Source of the DNA: Sulfurimicrobium sp964384915
GTDB taxonomy: Bacteria > Pseudomonadota > Gammaproteobacteria > Burkholderiales > Sulfuricellaceae
Length of the DNA: 64,000 nucleotides
Direction of reading: 5' to 3'
Assembly: GCA_964384915.1 (NCBI GenBank)
Contig: CAYLMA010000013.1
Span: forward strand, 22,344-86,343
Shown: positions 43,382 through 51,732 of the stretch, one piece after another
Layout of the letters: each line of letters starts with the position of its first letter
Numbering within the stretch: position 1 is the stretch's first letter
Made by a program: the position numbers and the translations under genes
The notes under the pieces: generated by a model
The model's input: only the letters and a program-made list of their open reading frames with translations
Told to the model about the DNA's origin: nothing
Database searches by the model: none

Positions 43382-44916
43382 TTATCCACCTCCTCGATGG
43401 GGCTGCCAATTGGCACATCCTGAACCGTGAGGTGGCAGACCAGCATCCCCTGTGCATGAAGTTGCGCATAACGCGACTCGATCGCATCGCGCACCCGCCG
43501 CGCCTTGTCCATGGAGCGTTCGCGCGAGCCTGGAACACTGGCGTCGTAGCGGTAACGGATGACGACCGGCACGGGAAGGCCATGCTTCACATTGAGGCCT
43601 TTGAATATCTTGACGCCCACGTCCATATCGGCCACGCCTTCTTCCAGGGTGTGCAGATGGGCGTAATAGGCCAGGTTGCGTATCTGCATTTCCTCGAAGC
43701 CGTCGCCGACGCTGATGTAGCGCTCGGCATGGCCGATGTCCGGATAGCGTCCGCCGTACAGATCGACCACATATTCGATCTGCGACAAGTTGTTGATCAG
43801 CAGGTTTGCAATCATGCGGCGCATGCCTTCGTGCGGCTCCCCCTGCCCTTGGCCCCAGACGCTGGCATGGCTCGCGCTACGGATCGCCTCATACACCGCA
43901 AGACGAGCCTCATCGGCGGAGAGGTTCAGGGTGTCGGCATAAAGCCGGGCATTGTCCACAAAGCGGTGGGCCGAAAGGTCGCCATTGGCATCCGGCACAT
44001 GCACCTTGATTGAGTCGGTGTCCGTGTCCACGCCGATCAGCAGGATATCGGTGCTGGCGCCGCAGCAGAACGAGTTTTCAATCGCCTGGCGGAACTGCAT
44101 CAGGCGTTCAAGGGCGGCGTCGATCGCCACGTGTTCGTTGCTGCCGTGAGCAGCGCAGCCCTCATGGCAGGGATCGGATGAACTGGTATGGTAGACCGCC
44201 ACCTTGAGATAACGCGAATTCGCATCCGCCGTGGTCGGTACGCCCTCGCGGTAGCGGCGCAACTCAGTTGACACCCAGTGGCGCACATCGGTCTCCACAT
44301 CGAACAGCGCACCGGCATAGGCCTTGCGCCGGGCCAGGGAAGTCAGCGGCAAACGCAGGATGTAGCGCATCAAGCCCTTGAGGCGTCCATCCGCGCAGGG
44401 GCTGATGTCTACTGCATGGAAGCCGCAATCGAGGAAGAAATTGCTGACATCCTGCACGGATTCCACTTGATCGCTCAAATCCTTGGCGAACTTGGTCGAC
44501 AAGTCATTCTGCGCAACGAATGCACAATAAGCATACAGGGCCTTCAAATCGAGACCGGATACCCAGGCATCGTCAAGAATACCTTGCGGCAAACGATGGC
44601 CGAGACATTCCAGGGCCAGGGACTGTGCACGCTCGATGAAACCCGCGTCGTGCTGCATGCCGGCAATCGCCTTCAGGGTCGGCACGATGGCCTCGAAGCG
44701 CCCCTTGGCCGACTCCTCGCAGCACGCCAGGCGGGCATTCGCCCTCAGGTCAGCCAGCGGATGCCGGCTGCCTTGCACCGGCATCCGTGCGCAGGACTGA
44801 AGCCCCTGCTGCCCAGCCATCTGCATGGCCAAGCCGGTAGGTGCCGTGCTCGCGCCTGGACGGCGGCCATTGCCGGCCGAGCGGGCGCGCAGAGCATAAG
44901 CATTGCGTGTATTCAT
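43378..44916 (-). CDS. csoSCA: Carboxysomal carbonic anhydrase CsoSCA (epsilon/beta class)
   Basis: 512-aa shell-linked enzyme that turns bicarbonate into CO2 inside the carboxysome. The zinc site is intact: CADGR (near residue 175; Cys, Asp and Arg), His in AAHGSNEHVA and Cys in SFCCGAS. The N-terminal 60 residues are basic and disordered, matching the RubisCO-binding peptide known from Halothiobacillus. It follows csoS2 by 14 bases. Confidence 0.95.
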   Translation of the reverse strand: MNTRNAYALRARSAGNGRRPGASTAPTGLAMQMAGQQGLQSCARMPVQGSRHPLADLRANARLACCEESAKGRFEAIVPTLKAIAGMQHDAGFIERAQSLALECLGHRLPQGILDDAWVSGLDLKALYAYCAFVAQNDLSTKFAKDLSDQVESVQDVSNFFLDCGFHAVDISPCADGRLKGLMRYILRLPLTSLARRKAYAGALFDVETDVRHWVSTELRRYREGVPTTADANSRYLKVAVYHTSSSDPCHEGCAAHGSNEHVAIDAALERLMQFRQAIENSFCCGASTDILLIGVDTDTDSIKVHVPDANGDLSAHRFVDNARLYADTLNLSADEARLAVYEAIRSASHASVWGQGQGEPHEGMRRMIANLLINNLSQIEYVVDLYGGRYPDIGHAERYISVGDGFEEMQIRNLAYYAHLHTLEEGVADMDVGVKIFKGLNVKHGLPVPVVIRYRYDASVPGSRERSMDKARRVRDAIESRYAQLHAQGMLVCHLTVQDVPIGSPIEEVDK

Positions 44917-44930
44917 CGCTTCATGCTCCC

Positions 44931-47480
44931 TTAGCCACGCGCACCGCCGGAGACGGTCACCATCGCGCCCTTGCCGCCGTTACCGCTACTGCCGGTAACC
45001 TTGGCGGGAGGAGGCGCTTCAGGACGCTCGCGTTCCTTGTTGGCCCAGGCATTCTGAGCCCACTGAGTTTGCCGTCCCTCGCCACGCATGGTTGGGTTAC
45101 GGCCTTGCGCCCAATGTCCCTCGGTACCGGTAACGCGGCCACTGCGTGCCCAGTCGTCGCCAGTGATGCGCATTCCGTCAGCACGGCCTTCGCCGGTAAT
45201 GCGTGGAGCGACAGCCACTTCAGCCACCTGCGCTACTGCCGGCTGATAGATCGCCGCATCGTCGCGATAGCGGAACTCAGGCGTACCCGATACCAGGCCG
45301 GAACCCATGTTCACCGGGCCAGTGATACGCCCGGCAGCACCGTAGGCATTGCCTGTGATACGTTCGCGCTCGCCCTGCACGGAGCGTGCCGGCGAGACGA
45401 TGCTGAAGTCTTCCGGACGCGGCGACTCGGGCAGCGCCATGCGCTGGGGATGAGGCATAGGCTGATCGGCAGACGCCAGATAGCGAGCCTGCCTTCTTGC
45501 CGCCATCGGCCGGGCGAATTCCATTGCCGCCTTGGGCTTGCTCCCGTCACATCCGCAACCACAGCCGCAGGCCCCGGCCATCTGTTCCTGACCGGCATAC
45601 GGCGTGCCGCTGATCGGCAGGCTGCTGCCCGGCTCGTTGCCGGTCACTTTGCCGGAGCGTCCCAGCATCGTGCCGGACACGGGAAGCCCATGTCCACTCT
45701 GGCTGATACCCACCTTGACGGCGGCAGGCGCCGGGGTGCCTGAGCAGTACGCTTGGTACTGCTCCTGACCATAATACTCGGTCCCGGTGACGGGCTGGCA
45801 CCCACCGTGCTCGTCACCGGTTAACTTTGGGCTGCGGTCAATCCGGCTTCCGGTCAGAGCGCGTCCAGCCAGGGTATGCATCACCCCGACCTTTTCCACG
45901 CCGCCGCCGCACAGGCTGGGCTGTCCATACTGCGAACCCGTCACGCGCTTGCAGGAGCCAGGCTCGTTGCCAGTCACCTTCTGGGTGCGATCCACCAGGT
46001 TGCCGGTAATGCGCTGGCCGCCCTGGCTCGAATCCTCGCCGACCTTGGCAGGCGCCGGCTCAGGCCGGCTCTGGCAGATTGACTGGAACTGTTCGTTGGA
46101 CAAATACTCCGTTCCGGAAACAGCGCGGCAAGAGCCCGCTTCGTCTCCGGTGACCTTCACCGAACGGCCGACTTCAGTGCCGGATACCGGACGGCCGGCA
46201 AAGGTATGCGTGAGCGCAACCTTGCTCGGGCCGTTGATGGTCAGCCGCGCCACACCCGCGTCGGCATACTGCGAGCCGGTGATCGTGCGTGTCGCGCCAG
46301 CTTCCGTGCCGGTAGTGCGGCTGCTACGTGTCTCGTCAACGCCGCTGATGACGGTGCCACGGCGTTCGGTAATGCCGATGCTCACTTTTTCAGGGTGAGT
46401 CAGCAAACCCTTGCCCTGGCAAAATTCACCGAACTGCTCGCTGCCCAGGTATTCCGTACCCGTGACCGGACGGCAGCTGCCGGGTTCGTCACCGGTCACC
46501 TTGGCCGAGCGGCCCACTTCAGTGCCTGAAACCCACTGGCCACGGCTGGTCGCACTCATGCCGACCTTGGCGGCAGCAGGCGCGGGGCGCGTTTCGCAGA
46601 AGCTTTCGAATTGCTCGGCGCTGATGTATTCAGTACCGGTAATGGTGCGGCAGGTGCCTGGTTCGTTACCCGTCACCTTGGATGCACGCTCCACCCGGGT
46701 ACCCGTTACGGACTGGCCGGACAGAGTAGTGGTAGCTTCAACCTTGGGCGGCGCGCCGGCATCTGGACGCCGACGCCCGCTCGGCCGGCTGACAGGGGCC
46801 TTGCCGCGCCCGTTCTGGCACAGCTCCGCACGGCGCTGGCGAGCCGCATCGCGGCCCTGGACCATCGCTGAACCGTTGCCATTGCGGCGCGCCGTAGCTG
46901 AAACACCGCTACCGGGCCTGCGGGGCATCGCGTTTTTGCCTTGCGTCGAGAGGGCCTGACGACGCATGCGGCACAAATCACGCACGCTTGTCTCCGCGCC
47001 GCTCAGGGTTTCGGATGGCTGTTGTTCTACGACAGCACAAATGCTGTCAAGTGTCGCCTCGGCCTCGGATGTATCCGAAGCGTGAGCAATGCTTTCAAGA
47101 CTGGTTTTTTCAGTATTTACTGAAGATGCGTATGTGGACGCAGGTGCAACAGCAGCCACAGGCGCGGAAACTTTCGACGCGTTACTGGAGCCCACGCCAT
47201 TCTTGCCACCTGACGCCAACATGGCGCGGCGGGCACGCGAGAAATCACGGCCACTGACTGCGCTGCCGGCAGAAACGGAACTGACTGTCGCGGCCGGAAG
47301 AACATTGACTGTTGCGGCCGGAGTGGTACTGGCTATCGCGGCCGGAGTCGGCTTGACGCGCGCTGCAACTGCGCCGTTCTTTTTCGGTATGGCACTGCCA
47401 CCGTTTTGCGATATTGCGCGGCGCCTTGCCAGCGCAACTTCTTTGCCACTCATAGCCGGTGTTGCCCTGGACTCAGACAT
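44931..47480 (-). CDS. csoS2: Carboxysome scaffold protein CsoS2
   Basis: 849-aa disordered scaffold joining RubisCO to the shell. I count four N-terminal RubisCO-binding repeats of the type ARRRAISQNG, about seven middle repeats of the type SGTEVGRSxKVTGDEPGSC with conserved Cys, and a C-terminal region with RITGxxY repeats, GGCG Cys cluster and a conserved tail ending VTVSGGARG. The programmed frameshift known in Halothiobacillus (CsoS2A/CsoS2B) could not be confirmed. Codons and GC match neighbours. Confidence 0.95.
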   Translation of the reverse strand: MSESRATPAMSGKEVALARRRAISQNGGSAIPKKNGAVAARVKPTPAAIASTTPAATVNVLPAATVSSVSAGSAVSGRDFSRARRAMLASGGKNGVGSSNASKVSAPVAAVAPASTYASSVNTEKTSLESIAHASDTSEAEATLDSICAVVEQQPSETLSGAETSVRDLCRMRRQALSTQGKNAMPRRPGSGVSATARRNGNGSAMVQGRDAARQRRAELCQNGRGKAPVSRPSGRRRPDAGAPPKVEATTTLSGQSVTGTRVERASKVTGNEPGTCRTITGTEYISAEQFESFCETRPAPAAAKVGMSATSRGQWVSGTEVGRSAKVTGDEPGSCRPVTGTEYLGSEQFGEFCQGKGLLTHPEKVSIGITERRGTVISGVDETRSSRTTGTEAGATRTITGSQYADAGVARLTINGPSKVALTHTFAGRPVSGTEVGRSVKVTGDEAGSCRAVSGTEYLSNEQFQSICQSRPEPAPAKVGEDSSQGGQRITGNLVDRTQKVTGNEPGSCKRVTGSQYGQPSLCGGGVEKVGVMHTLAGRALTGSRIDRSPKLTGDEHGGCQPVTGTEYYGQEQYQAYCSGTPAPAAVKVGISQSGHGLPVSGTMLGRSGKVTGNEPGSSLPISGTPYAGQEQMAGACGCGCGCDGSKPKAAMEFARPMAARRQARYLASADQPMPHPQRMALPESPRPEDFSIVSPARSVQGERERITGNAYGAAGRITGPVNMGSGLVSGTPEFRYRDDAAIYQPAVAQVAEVAVAPRITGEGRADGMRITGDDWARSGRVTGTEGHWAQGRNPTMRGEGRQTQWAQNAWANKERERPEAPPPAKVTGSSGNGGKGAMVTVSGGARG

Positions 47481-47504
47481 AACCGATCTCCCATATTCGA
47501 ATAA

Positions 47505-47536
47505 GGGGTTTAAAAACCGCCGGCCATGGCCGGCGG
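47505..47536 (-). terminator. Terminator-like hairpin between cbbS and csoS2
   Basis: A perfect 20-base palindrome CCGCCGGCCATGGCCGGCGG (47517-47536) is followed, on the minus strand, by TTTTTAAACC. It lies 23 bases after the cbbS stop. This is the layout of an intrinsic terminator, which if leaky would lower csoS2 and shell expression relative to RubisCO. Confidence 0.72.
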
Positions 47537-47558
47537 CCGCACTACAGATGAATCAAAA

Positions 47559-47891
47559 TCAACGACCGCGATGCACGACAAACGACATGCCCTGACTCTG
47601 GGCATAGTTGTCGTAGCCGATCAGGCGCACGTGGTTATTGGGATGCTCGCGGTGGCAAGCCTCGATCTCGGCCAGGATGCGATCGACCGACTGCTCGCCG
47701 AACATCGGCAGCTTCCACATGTACCAGTAGTAATTGAAAGCACGGTTCGGCTCGACATGCTCGATTGCCGGGTTCCAACCCTGGTTGACGATGTGGGTGA
47801 TCTGAGCCCGGGTCCGCTCTGCGTTGAATTCAGGCAGATAGGAAAAAGTTTCGTACTTTGGTGTGGATTTAAAATCCTGCATTTCAGCCAT
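47559..47891 (-). CDS. cbbS: RubisCO small subunit, form IA
   Basis: 110 aa. The conserved YYWYMWKLPMFG and VRLIGYDN blocks identify CbbS; no N-terminal extension. Its ATG follows AAGGAAACC. It is second in the operon after cbbL. Confidence 0.97.
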   Translation of the reverse strand: MAEMQDFKSTPKYETFSYLPEFNAERTRAQITHIVNQGWNPAIEHVEPNRAFNYYWYMWKLPMFGEQSVDRILAEIEACHREHPNNHVRLIGYDNYAQSQGMSFVVHRGR

Positions 47892-47914
47892 GATGGTTTC
47901 CTTTTTTCAAAGCC

Positions 47915-47936
47915 GCCCTTCGCTCTTGCGAAGGGC
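47915..47936 (-). promoter_or_regulatory. Stem-loop between cbbL and cbbS
   Basis: GCCCTTCGC (47915-47923), loop of four, GCGAAGGGC (47928-47936): a perfect 9-base stem in the 61-base gap. No T run follows on the minus strand, so it looks like an mRNA stabiliser or processing site for the cbbL 3' end rather than a terminator. Confidence 0.6.
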
Positions 47937-47952
47937 GAAGTCGTGGAGAGGG

Positions 47953-49371
47953 TTAGCGGTTCTGCACGTCAAGTTTGTCAACCGTATCGAACTCGAACTT
48001 GATCTCTTTCCAGGTTTCCATGGCGATCTTCAGTTCTGGGCTGCTTTCGGCAGCCTTGGAGAGAATGGCTTTACCTTCCTTCTCCACTGCGACACCGCGA
48101 TTACGCGCTTCGACACAGGCTTCCAGCGCAACACGGTTGGCCGCCGCACCGGCTGCGTTGCCCCATGGGTGACCCAGGGTGCCGCCGCCGAACTGCAGAA
48201 CGGAGTCGTCGCCGAAGATACTGACCAGCGCCGGCATGTGCCATACGTGAATACCACCGGATGCAACCGGCATCACGCCCGGCATGGAGCCCCAGTCCTG
48301 ATCGAAGAAAATGCCGCGTGAACGGTTCTCAGGAATGAACGACTCGCGCATCAGGTCGATCCAGCCCAGGGTCGCTTCGCGGTCACCTTCCAGCTTACCC
48401 ACCACGGTACCGGAGTGCAGGTGGTCGCCGCCTGACAGGCGCAGGGCCTTGGTCAGGACGCGGAAGTGGATACCGTGGTGCGGGTTGCGGTCGAGCACAG
48501 CGTGCATGGCGCGGTGGATATGCAACAACACGCCGTTCTTGCGGCACCAGCGCGCCAGACCTGTGTTGGCAGTGAAACCGCCGGTCAGGAAGTCGTGCAT
48601 GATGATCGGGGAACCGATTTCCTTGGCGAATTCGGCGCGCTCGTACATCTCTTCAGGTGACGGAGCAGTCACGTTGAGGTAGTGACCCTTGCGCTCGCCG
48701 GTTTCATTCTGGGCTGTTTCGATTGCATCCTGAACGAACAGGAAGCGGTCACGCCAGCGCATGAACGGCTGGGAGTTGACGTTCTCGTCGTCCTTGGTGA
48801 AATCGAGACCGCCGCGCAGGCACTCGTATACCGCACGTCCGTAGTTCTTGGCGGACAGACCCAGCTTGGGCTTGATGGTGCAACCCAGCATCGGACGGCC
48901 ATACTTGTTCATCTTGTCGCGCTCGACCTGGATGCCATGGGGCGGCCCGTTACAGGTCTTGACGTAAGCAAGCGGGAAGCGCACGTCTTCCAGGCGCAGT
49001 GCGCGCACGGCCTTGAAGCCGAACACGTTGCCCACCAGAGAGGTGAACACGTTCACCACCGAACCTTCTTCGAACAGGTCGATCGGGTAAGCAATGAATG
49101 CATAAAAACAAGTGTCGTCGCCAGGTACGTCTTCGATAGAATAAGCACGGCCCTTGTAGTAATCCATATCGGTCAAGAGATCGGTCCAGACCGTAGTCCA
49201 GGTACCAGTCGAAGACTCAGCGGCCACAGCAGCGGCTGCCTCCTCGCGGTCCACACCCGGCTGCGGCGTGATCTTGAAGCAAGCGAGGATGTCAGAATCC
49301 AGAGGAACGTAATCCGGTGCCCAGTAGGTATGCCGGTAATCCTTGACACCCGCTTGGTAGGTTTTTGCCAT
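47953..49371 (-). CDS. cbbL: RubisCO large subunit, form IA (carboxysomal)
   Basis: 472 aa, the CO2-fixing enzyme. Active-site blocks are intact: GCTIKPKLGLS, GGLDFTKDDEN (with the carbamylated Lys), HIHRAMH, GTVVGKLEGD (loop 6 Lys) and GGGTLGHPWG. The start MAKTYQAGVKDYRHTYWAPDY matches the carboxysome-associated IAc type. First gene of the minus-strand locus. Confidence 0.98.
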   Translation of the reverse strand: MAKTYQAGVKDYRHTYWAPDYVPLDSDILACFKITPQPGVDREEAAAAVAAESSTGTWTTVWTDLLTDMDYYKGRAYSIEDVPGDDTCFYAFIAYPIDLFEEGSVVNVFTSLVGNVFGFKAVRALRLEDVRFPLAYVKTCNGPPHGIQVERDKMNKYGRPMLGCTIKPKLGLSAKNYGRAVYECLRGGLDFTKDDENVNSQPFMRWRDRFLFVQDAIETAQNETGERKGHYLNVTAPSPEEMYERAEFAKEIGSPIIMHDFLTGGFTANTGLARWCRKNGVLLHIHRAMHAVLDRNPHHGIHFRVLTKALRLSGGDHLHSGTVVGKLEGDREATLGWIDLMRESFIPENRSRGIFFDQDWGSMPGVMPVASGGIHVWHMPALVSIFGDDSVLQFGGGTLGHPWGNAAGAAANRVALEACVEARNRGVAVEKEGKAILSKAAESSPELKIAMETWKEIKFEFDTVDKLDVQNR

Positions 49372-49537
49372 AATTCAACTCCTTAATGATAGAGTGACAG
49401 TCATGAAGGTTGGCGTGCAGGTCAGGCCCGCCTCCCATGCATACGCAACCATCGGTGCATTGCATGAATCGGACTTTAGCAAAGATTTTCAATAAACAAA
49501 ACTTAATGTTACATATTCATAGCATAGTTAAAAGTAA
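49372..49537. promoter_or_regulatory. Divergent cbbL-cbbR control region
   Basis: 166 bases between the RubisCO gene and its LysR regulator. The cbbR side is AT-rich with TTAA at 49503-49506 and 49528-49531 and the small palindrome ATGTTACAT (49507-49515), candidate CbbR half-sites. AAGGAGTT precedes the cbbL start. I cannot assign exact -10/-35 boxes. Confidence 0.55.
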
Positions 49538-50455
49538 ATGATTCACCACTGGACCCTACAGCAGCTACGCCTCTTCGAAGCAGTAGCACGGCAACGCAGC
49601 TACACCCGCGCAGCGGAGGAACTTCACCTTTCCCAACCGGCCGTCCATATCCAGGTCAAGCGCCTGGAAGAAAACATGGACCAGCCGCTGATTGAGCAAG
49701 CCGGCAAGAAACTCCTGCTCACCCGTGCCGGCGACGAGGTCTACACCGCCGCTCTGGATGTATTAACCCGGCTCAATACCCTTTCCGCCACACTGGTGGA
49801 CATGAAGGGAAAGGTGGCCGGACCGCTCAAGGTGGGGACGGTCAGTTCGGCCAAATTTTTCATGCCGCATCTTCTGGGACGCTTCCTGCGGGAGCACCCG
49901 GACGTTCAGCCACAACTCACCGTCACCAATCGCGCACGCGTCACCGAACGGCTTCTGTCCAACCAGGACGATTTCGTGGTCATGGGCCAAATGCCCGACA
50001 ATGTTGACCTGGTGGTGCGTCCGTTCATGGAAAACATCCTGGTCATGGCCGCCCATCCGGACCACCCCTTCGTGGGGGAAAAAAACATTCAACTCGAGCG
50101 CTTCGCCAATGAACGGTTCTTGTTGCGCGAACCCGGATCGGGCACGCGCAGCTTCACCGAGCGGCTGTTTTCGGCGAAAAAAATCAAGGTGCAGACCTAC
50201 ATGGAACTGGGCTCCGGCGAAGCCATCAAGCAGGCCATCATGGCTGACCTGGGAATATCCATCCTGTCGCTGGGAAGCCTGGATCTGGAACTGGAAACCA
50301 AACGCATCGCCATTCTTGACGTCGAAGGGCTCCCCCTGCACAAGATGTGGCACGCAGTGCACCTGGGCGGCAAAAAGCTGGGCCTGACCGCAAGCGTTTT
50401 CCTGGAATTCATTATCAAGGAAGGCGGCTTCCCGCTCGCGGTAGAGACTTCATAA
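49538..50455 (+). CDS. cbbR: LysR-type regulator CbbR
   Basis: 305 aa. The N-terminal helix-turn-helix LHLSQPAVHIQVKRLEENMD and the dimerisation/effector domain match CbbR proteins. Divergent from cbbL, the classic arrangement; it should activate the operon in response to Calvin-cycle metabolites. A strong bidirectional-type terminator follows. Confidence 0.93.
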   Translation: MIHHWTLQQLRLFEAVARQRSYTRAAEELHLSQPAVHIQVKRLEENMDQPLIEQAGKKLLLTRAGDEVYTAALDVLTRLNTLSATLVDMKGKVAGPLKVGTVSSAKFFMPHLLGRFLREHPDVQPQLTVTNRARVTERLLSNQDDFVVMGQMPDNVDLVVRPFMENILVMAAHPDHPFVGEKNIQLERFANERFLLREPGSGTRSFTERLFSAKKIKVQTYMELGSGEAIKQAIMADLGISILSLGSLDLELETKRIAILDVEGLPLHKMWHAVHLGGKKLGLTASVFLEFIIKEGGFPLAVETS

Positions 50456-50633
50456 ACCACCGGAAGACCATTGCGGCCATCCGGAACAAACAAATATGGC
50501 CACCCGTGCGAATCATTTTCCATCTCTGTCGCAACGGCGAACAGATCACCGGACCAACCCTCCTTTGCGGTTAACTGCTTTTTTAGCAACTGTCTTTCAT
50601 TTCAAGAAAAGGATTATTCAGTAGCGCGCAAAT

Positions 50634-50665
50634 AAAAATGGAGTCCTCGCAGGGACTCCATTTTT
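50634..50665. terminator. Bidirectional terminator between cbbR and the PEP-CTERM gene
   Basis: AAAAATGGAGTCC (50634-50646), short loop, GGACTCCATTTTT (50653-50665). A and T tracts on both sides let it serve both converging genes. Confidence 0.88.
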
Positions 50666-50700
50666 AACCAACTTCAAGTCTTCAGCAAACCAGCCAGGGC

Positions 50701-51552
50701 TTACTGCCGGCGCATCCTGACCAGGCCCAGCAGACCGGCGCCAAACAGAAGCAGCGTGGCCGGCTCAGGCACGCCAGGGGGAGGCGTGGTGGTAGTGGAA
50801 CCCGCCAGCATTTTCACCTTAACGTACTCCGGAGTAGCCGTGGATGAACAGGCGGCAGGCCCGCCAGTCACCGCGTCAATGCAGGTAGCACCAAAAACGC
50901 TGTTGTAGGCGGCTACTATCCAGTAACTGGACGACACGCCAGTGGAAAGATTGATCGTCTGGTTTGCCAGCTTTGCCACATTGGCATAGTTGCCGATAAC
51001 TGACCAACCATCCCCCACCAGAGAGCTATATTTGTTTCCAAGCAATGTAGGGCTGCCTGCACCTGTCCAAGCCAAAACGCTAATATCGGAATCATAAGAA
51101 GAAGTGGCCGATGGGTAGCCAATCGCCACTTTGCTGAGATTGGTGGCGCTGCCGAATTTAAACTCAATACTGTCATAATTCGATATATTGTCCATGGCGT
51201 GGTTAGGCGCCGAAACTCCAATTCCTTCACGCTGGTTCGATACGCCCAGCCCCCCTGTGTAATACCCCAGGTAAGCACTGTTTAGCTGGCTGTTGGATGC
51301 AGTAGCCGCCGCGGTGGATGTGCCGGAAGTAGTGTCGGACCAAGCGCTGGCAGTTACGTTATTCGCGGGTGCTGGAGACGGAGTTCCGGTTCCGGCGTAA
51401 GTCCGTGTATTTCCATAGGTGCCGGCGCCAGTTTGGATTCCGCTCGAGGCAAGATCCCACGAATATGAATAGGTAGTCGCGGCCTGAACCGGCAAAGCCA
51501 ACACAAGCCCGGCCAAAGCAAGAACTGCCGTAATAAGTGTATTTGGTTTCAT
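50701..51552 (-). CDS. PEP-CTERM sorting-domain protein
   Basis: 283-aa exported protein: signal peptide (residues 1-24, ending PVQAAT), a Ser/Thr/Gly-rich body, a Pro/Thr linker and the sorting tail VPEPATLLLFGAGLLGLVRMRRQ-type, with VPEP motif, membrane helix and basic end. Such proteins are processed by exosortase and kept in the outer envelope or exopolysaccharide. No exosortase gene lies in the window. A sigma-54 type promoter sits upstream. Confidence 0.92.
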   Translation of the reverse strand: MKPNTLITAVLALAGLVLALPVQAATTYSYSWDLASSGIQTGAGTYGNTRTYAGTGTPSPAPANNVTASAWSDTTSGTSTAAATASNSQLNSAYLGYYTGGLGVSNQREGIGVSAPNHAMDNISNYDSIEFKFGSATNLSKVAIGYPSATSSYDSDISVLAWTGAGSPTLLGNKYSSLVGDGWSVIGNYANVAKLANQTINLSTGVSSSYWIVAAYNSVFGATCIDAVTGGPAACSSTATPEYVKVKMLAGSTTTTPPPGVPEPATLLLFGAGLLGLVRMRRQ

Positions 51553-51611
51553 GGTGCTCTCCTTCTGGCCTAACTTTATGTGAAACTTTCTTCAGACCTC
51601 AACCGAAACAC

Positions 51612-51627
51612 AGCAAGTTTCATACCA
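51612..51627 (-). promoter_or_regulatory. Sigma-54 (-24/-12) promoter of the PEP-CTERM gene
   Basis: On the minus strand TGGTATGAAACTTGCT fits the consensus TGGCACG-N4-TTGCW, with GG and GC exactly ten bases apart. It lies about 60 bases before the start codon, with AAGGAGAG at the ribosome site. PEP-CTERM regulons of Proteobacteria are known to use RpoN with PrsR. Confidence 0.65.
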
Positions 51628-51732
51628 TTTCAATTCGATTCATTTGCATTCATATAGTTACAAACATTTCCAGCTAAAGCAGCAATAATCTCAGGGCACT
51701 GGTGTAAGGAATTTCGACAGCCGCAAAAACGA

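Noticed and set aside
44841..45743. Antisense open frame of 300 codons opposite csoS2
   Set aside because: A by-product of the repeat structure and codon bias of csoS2; no ribosome site or recognisable domain.
46381..46400. A-rich stretch in csoS2 as a programmed -1 frameshift site
   Set aside because: It lacks a canonical slippery heptamer (three-three-one pattern) and no convincing downstream structure was seen; I could not support a CsoS2A/B frameshift.
44931..47480. Repeats in csoS2 and the csoS1 tandem as a CRISPR or satellite
   Set aside because: The repeats are in-frame protein repeats and paralogous genes with long units, not short spaced direct repeats.
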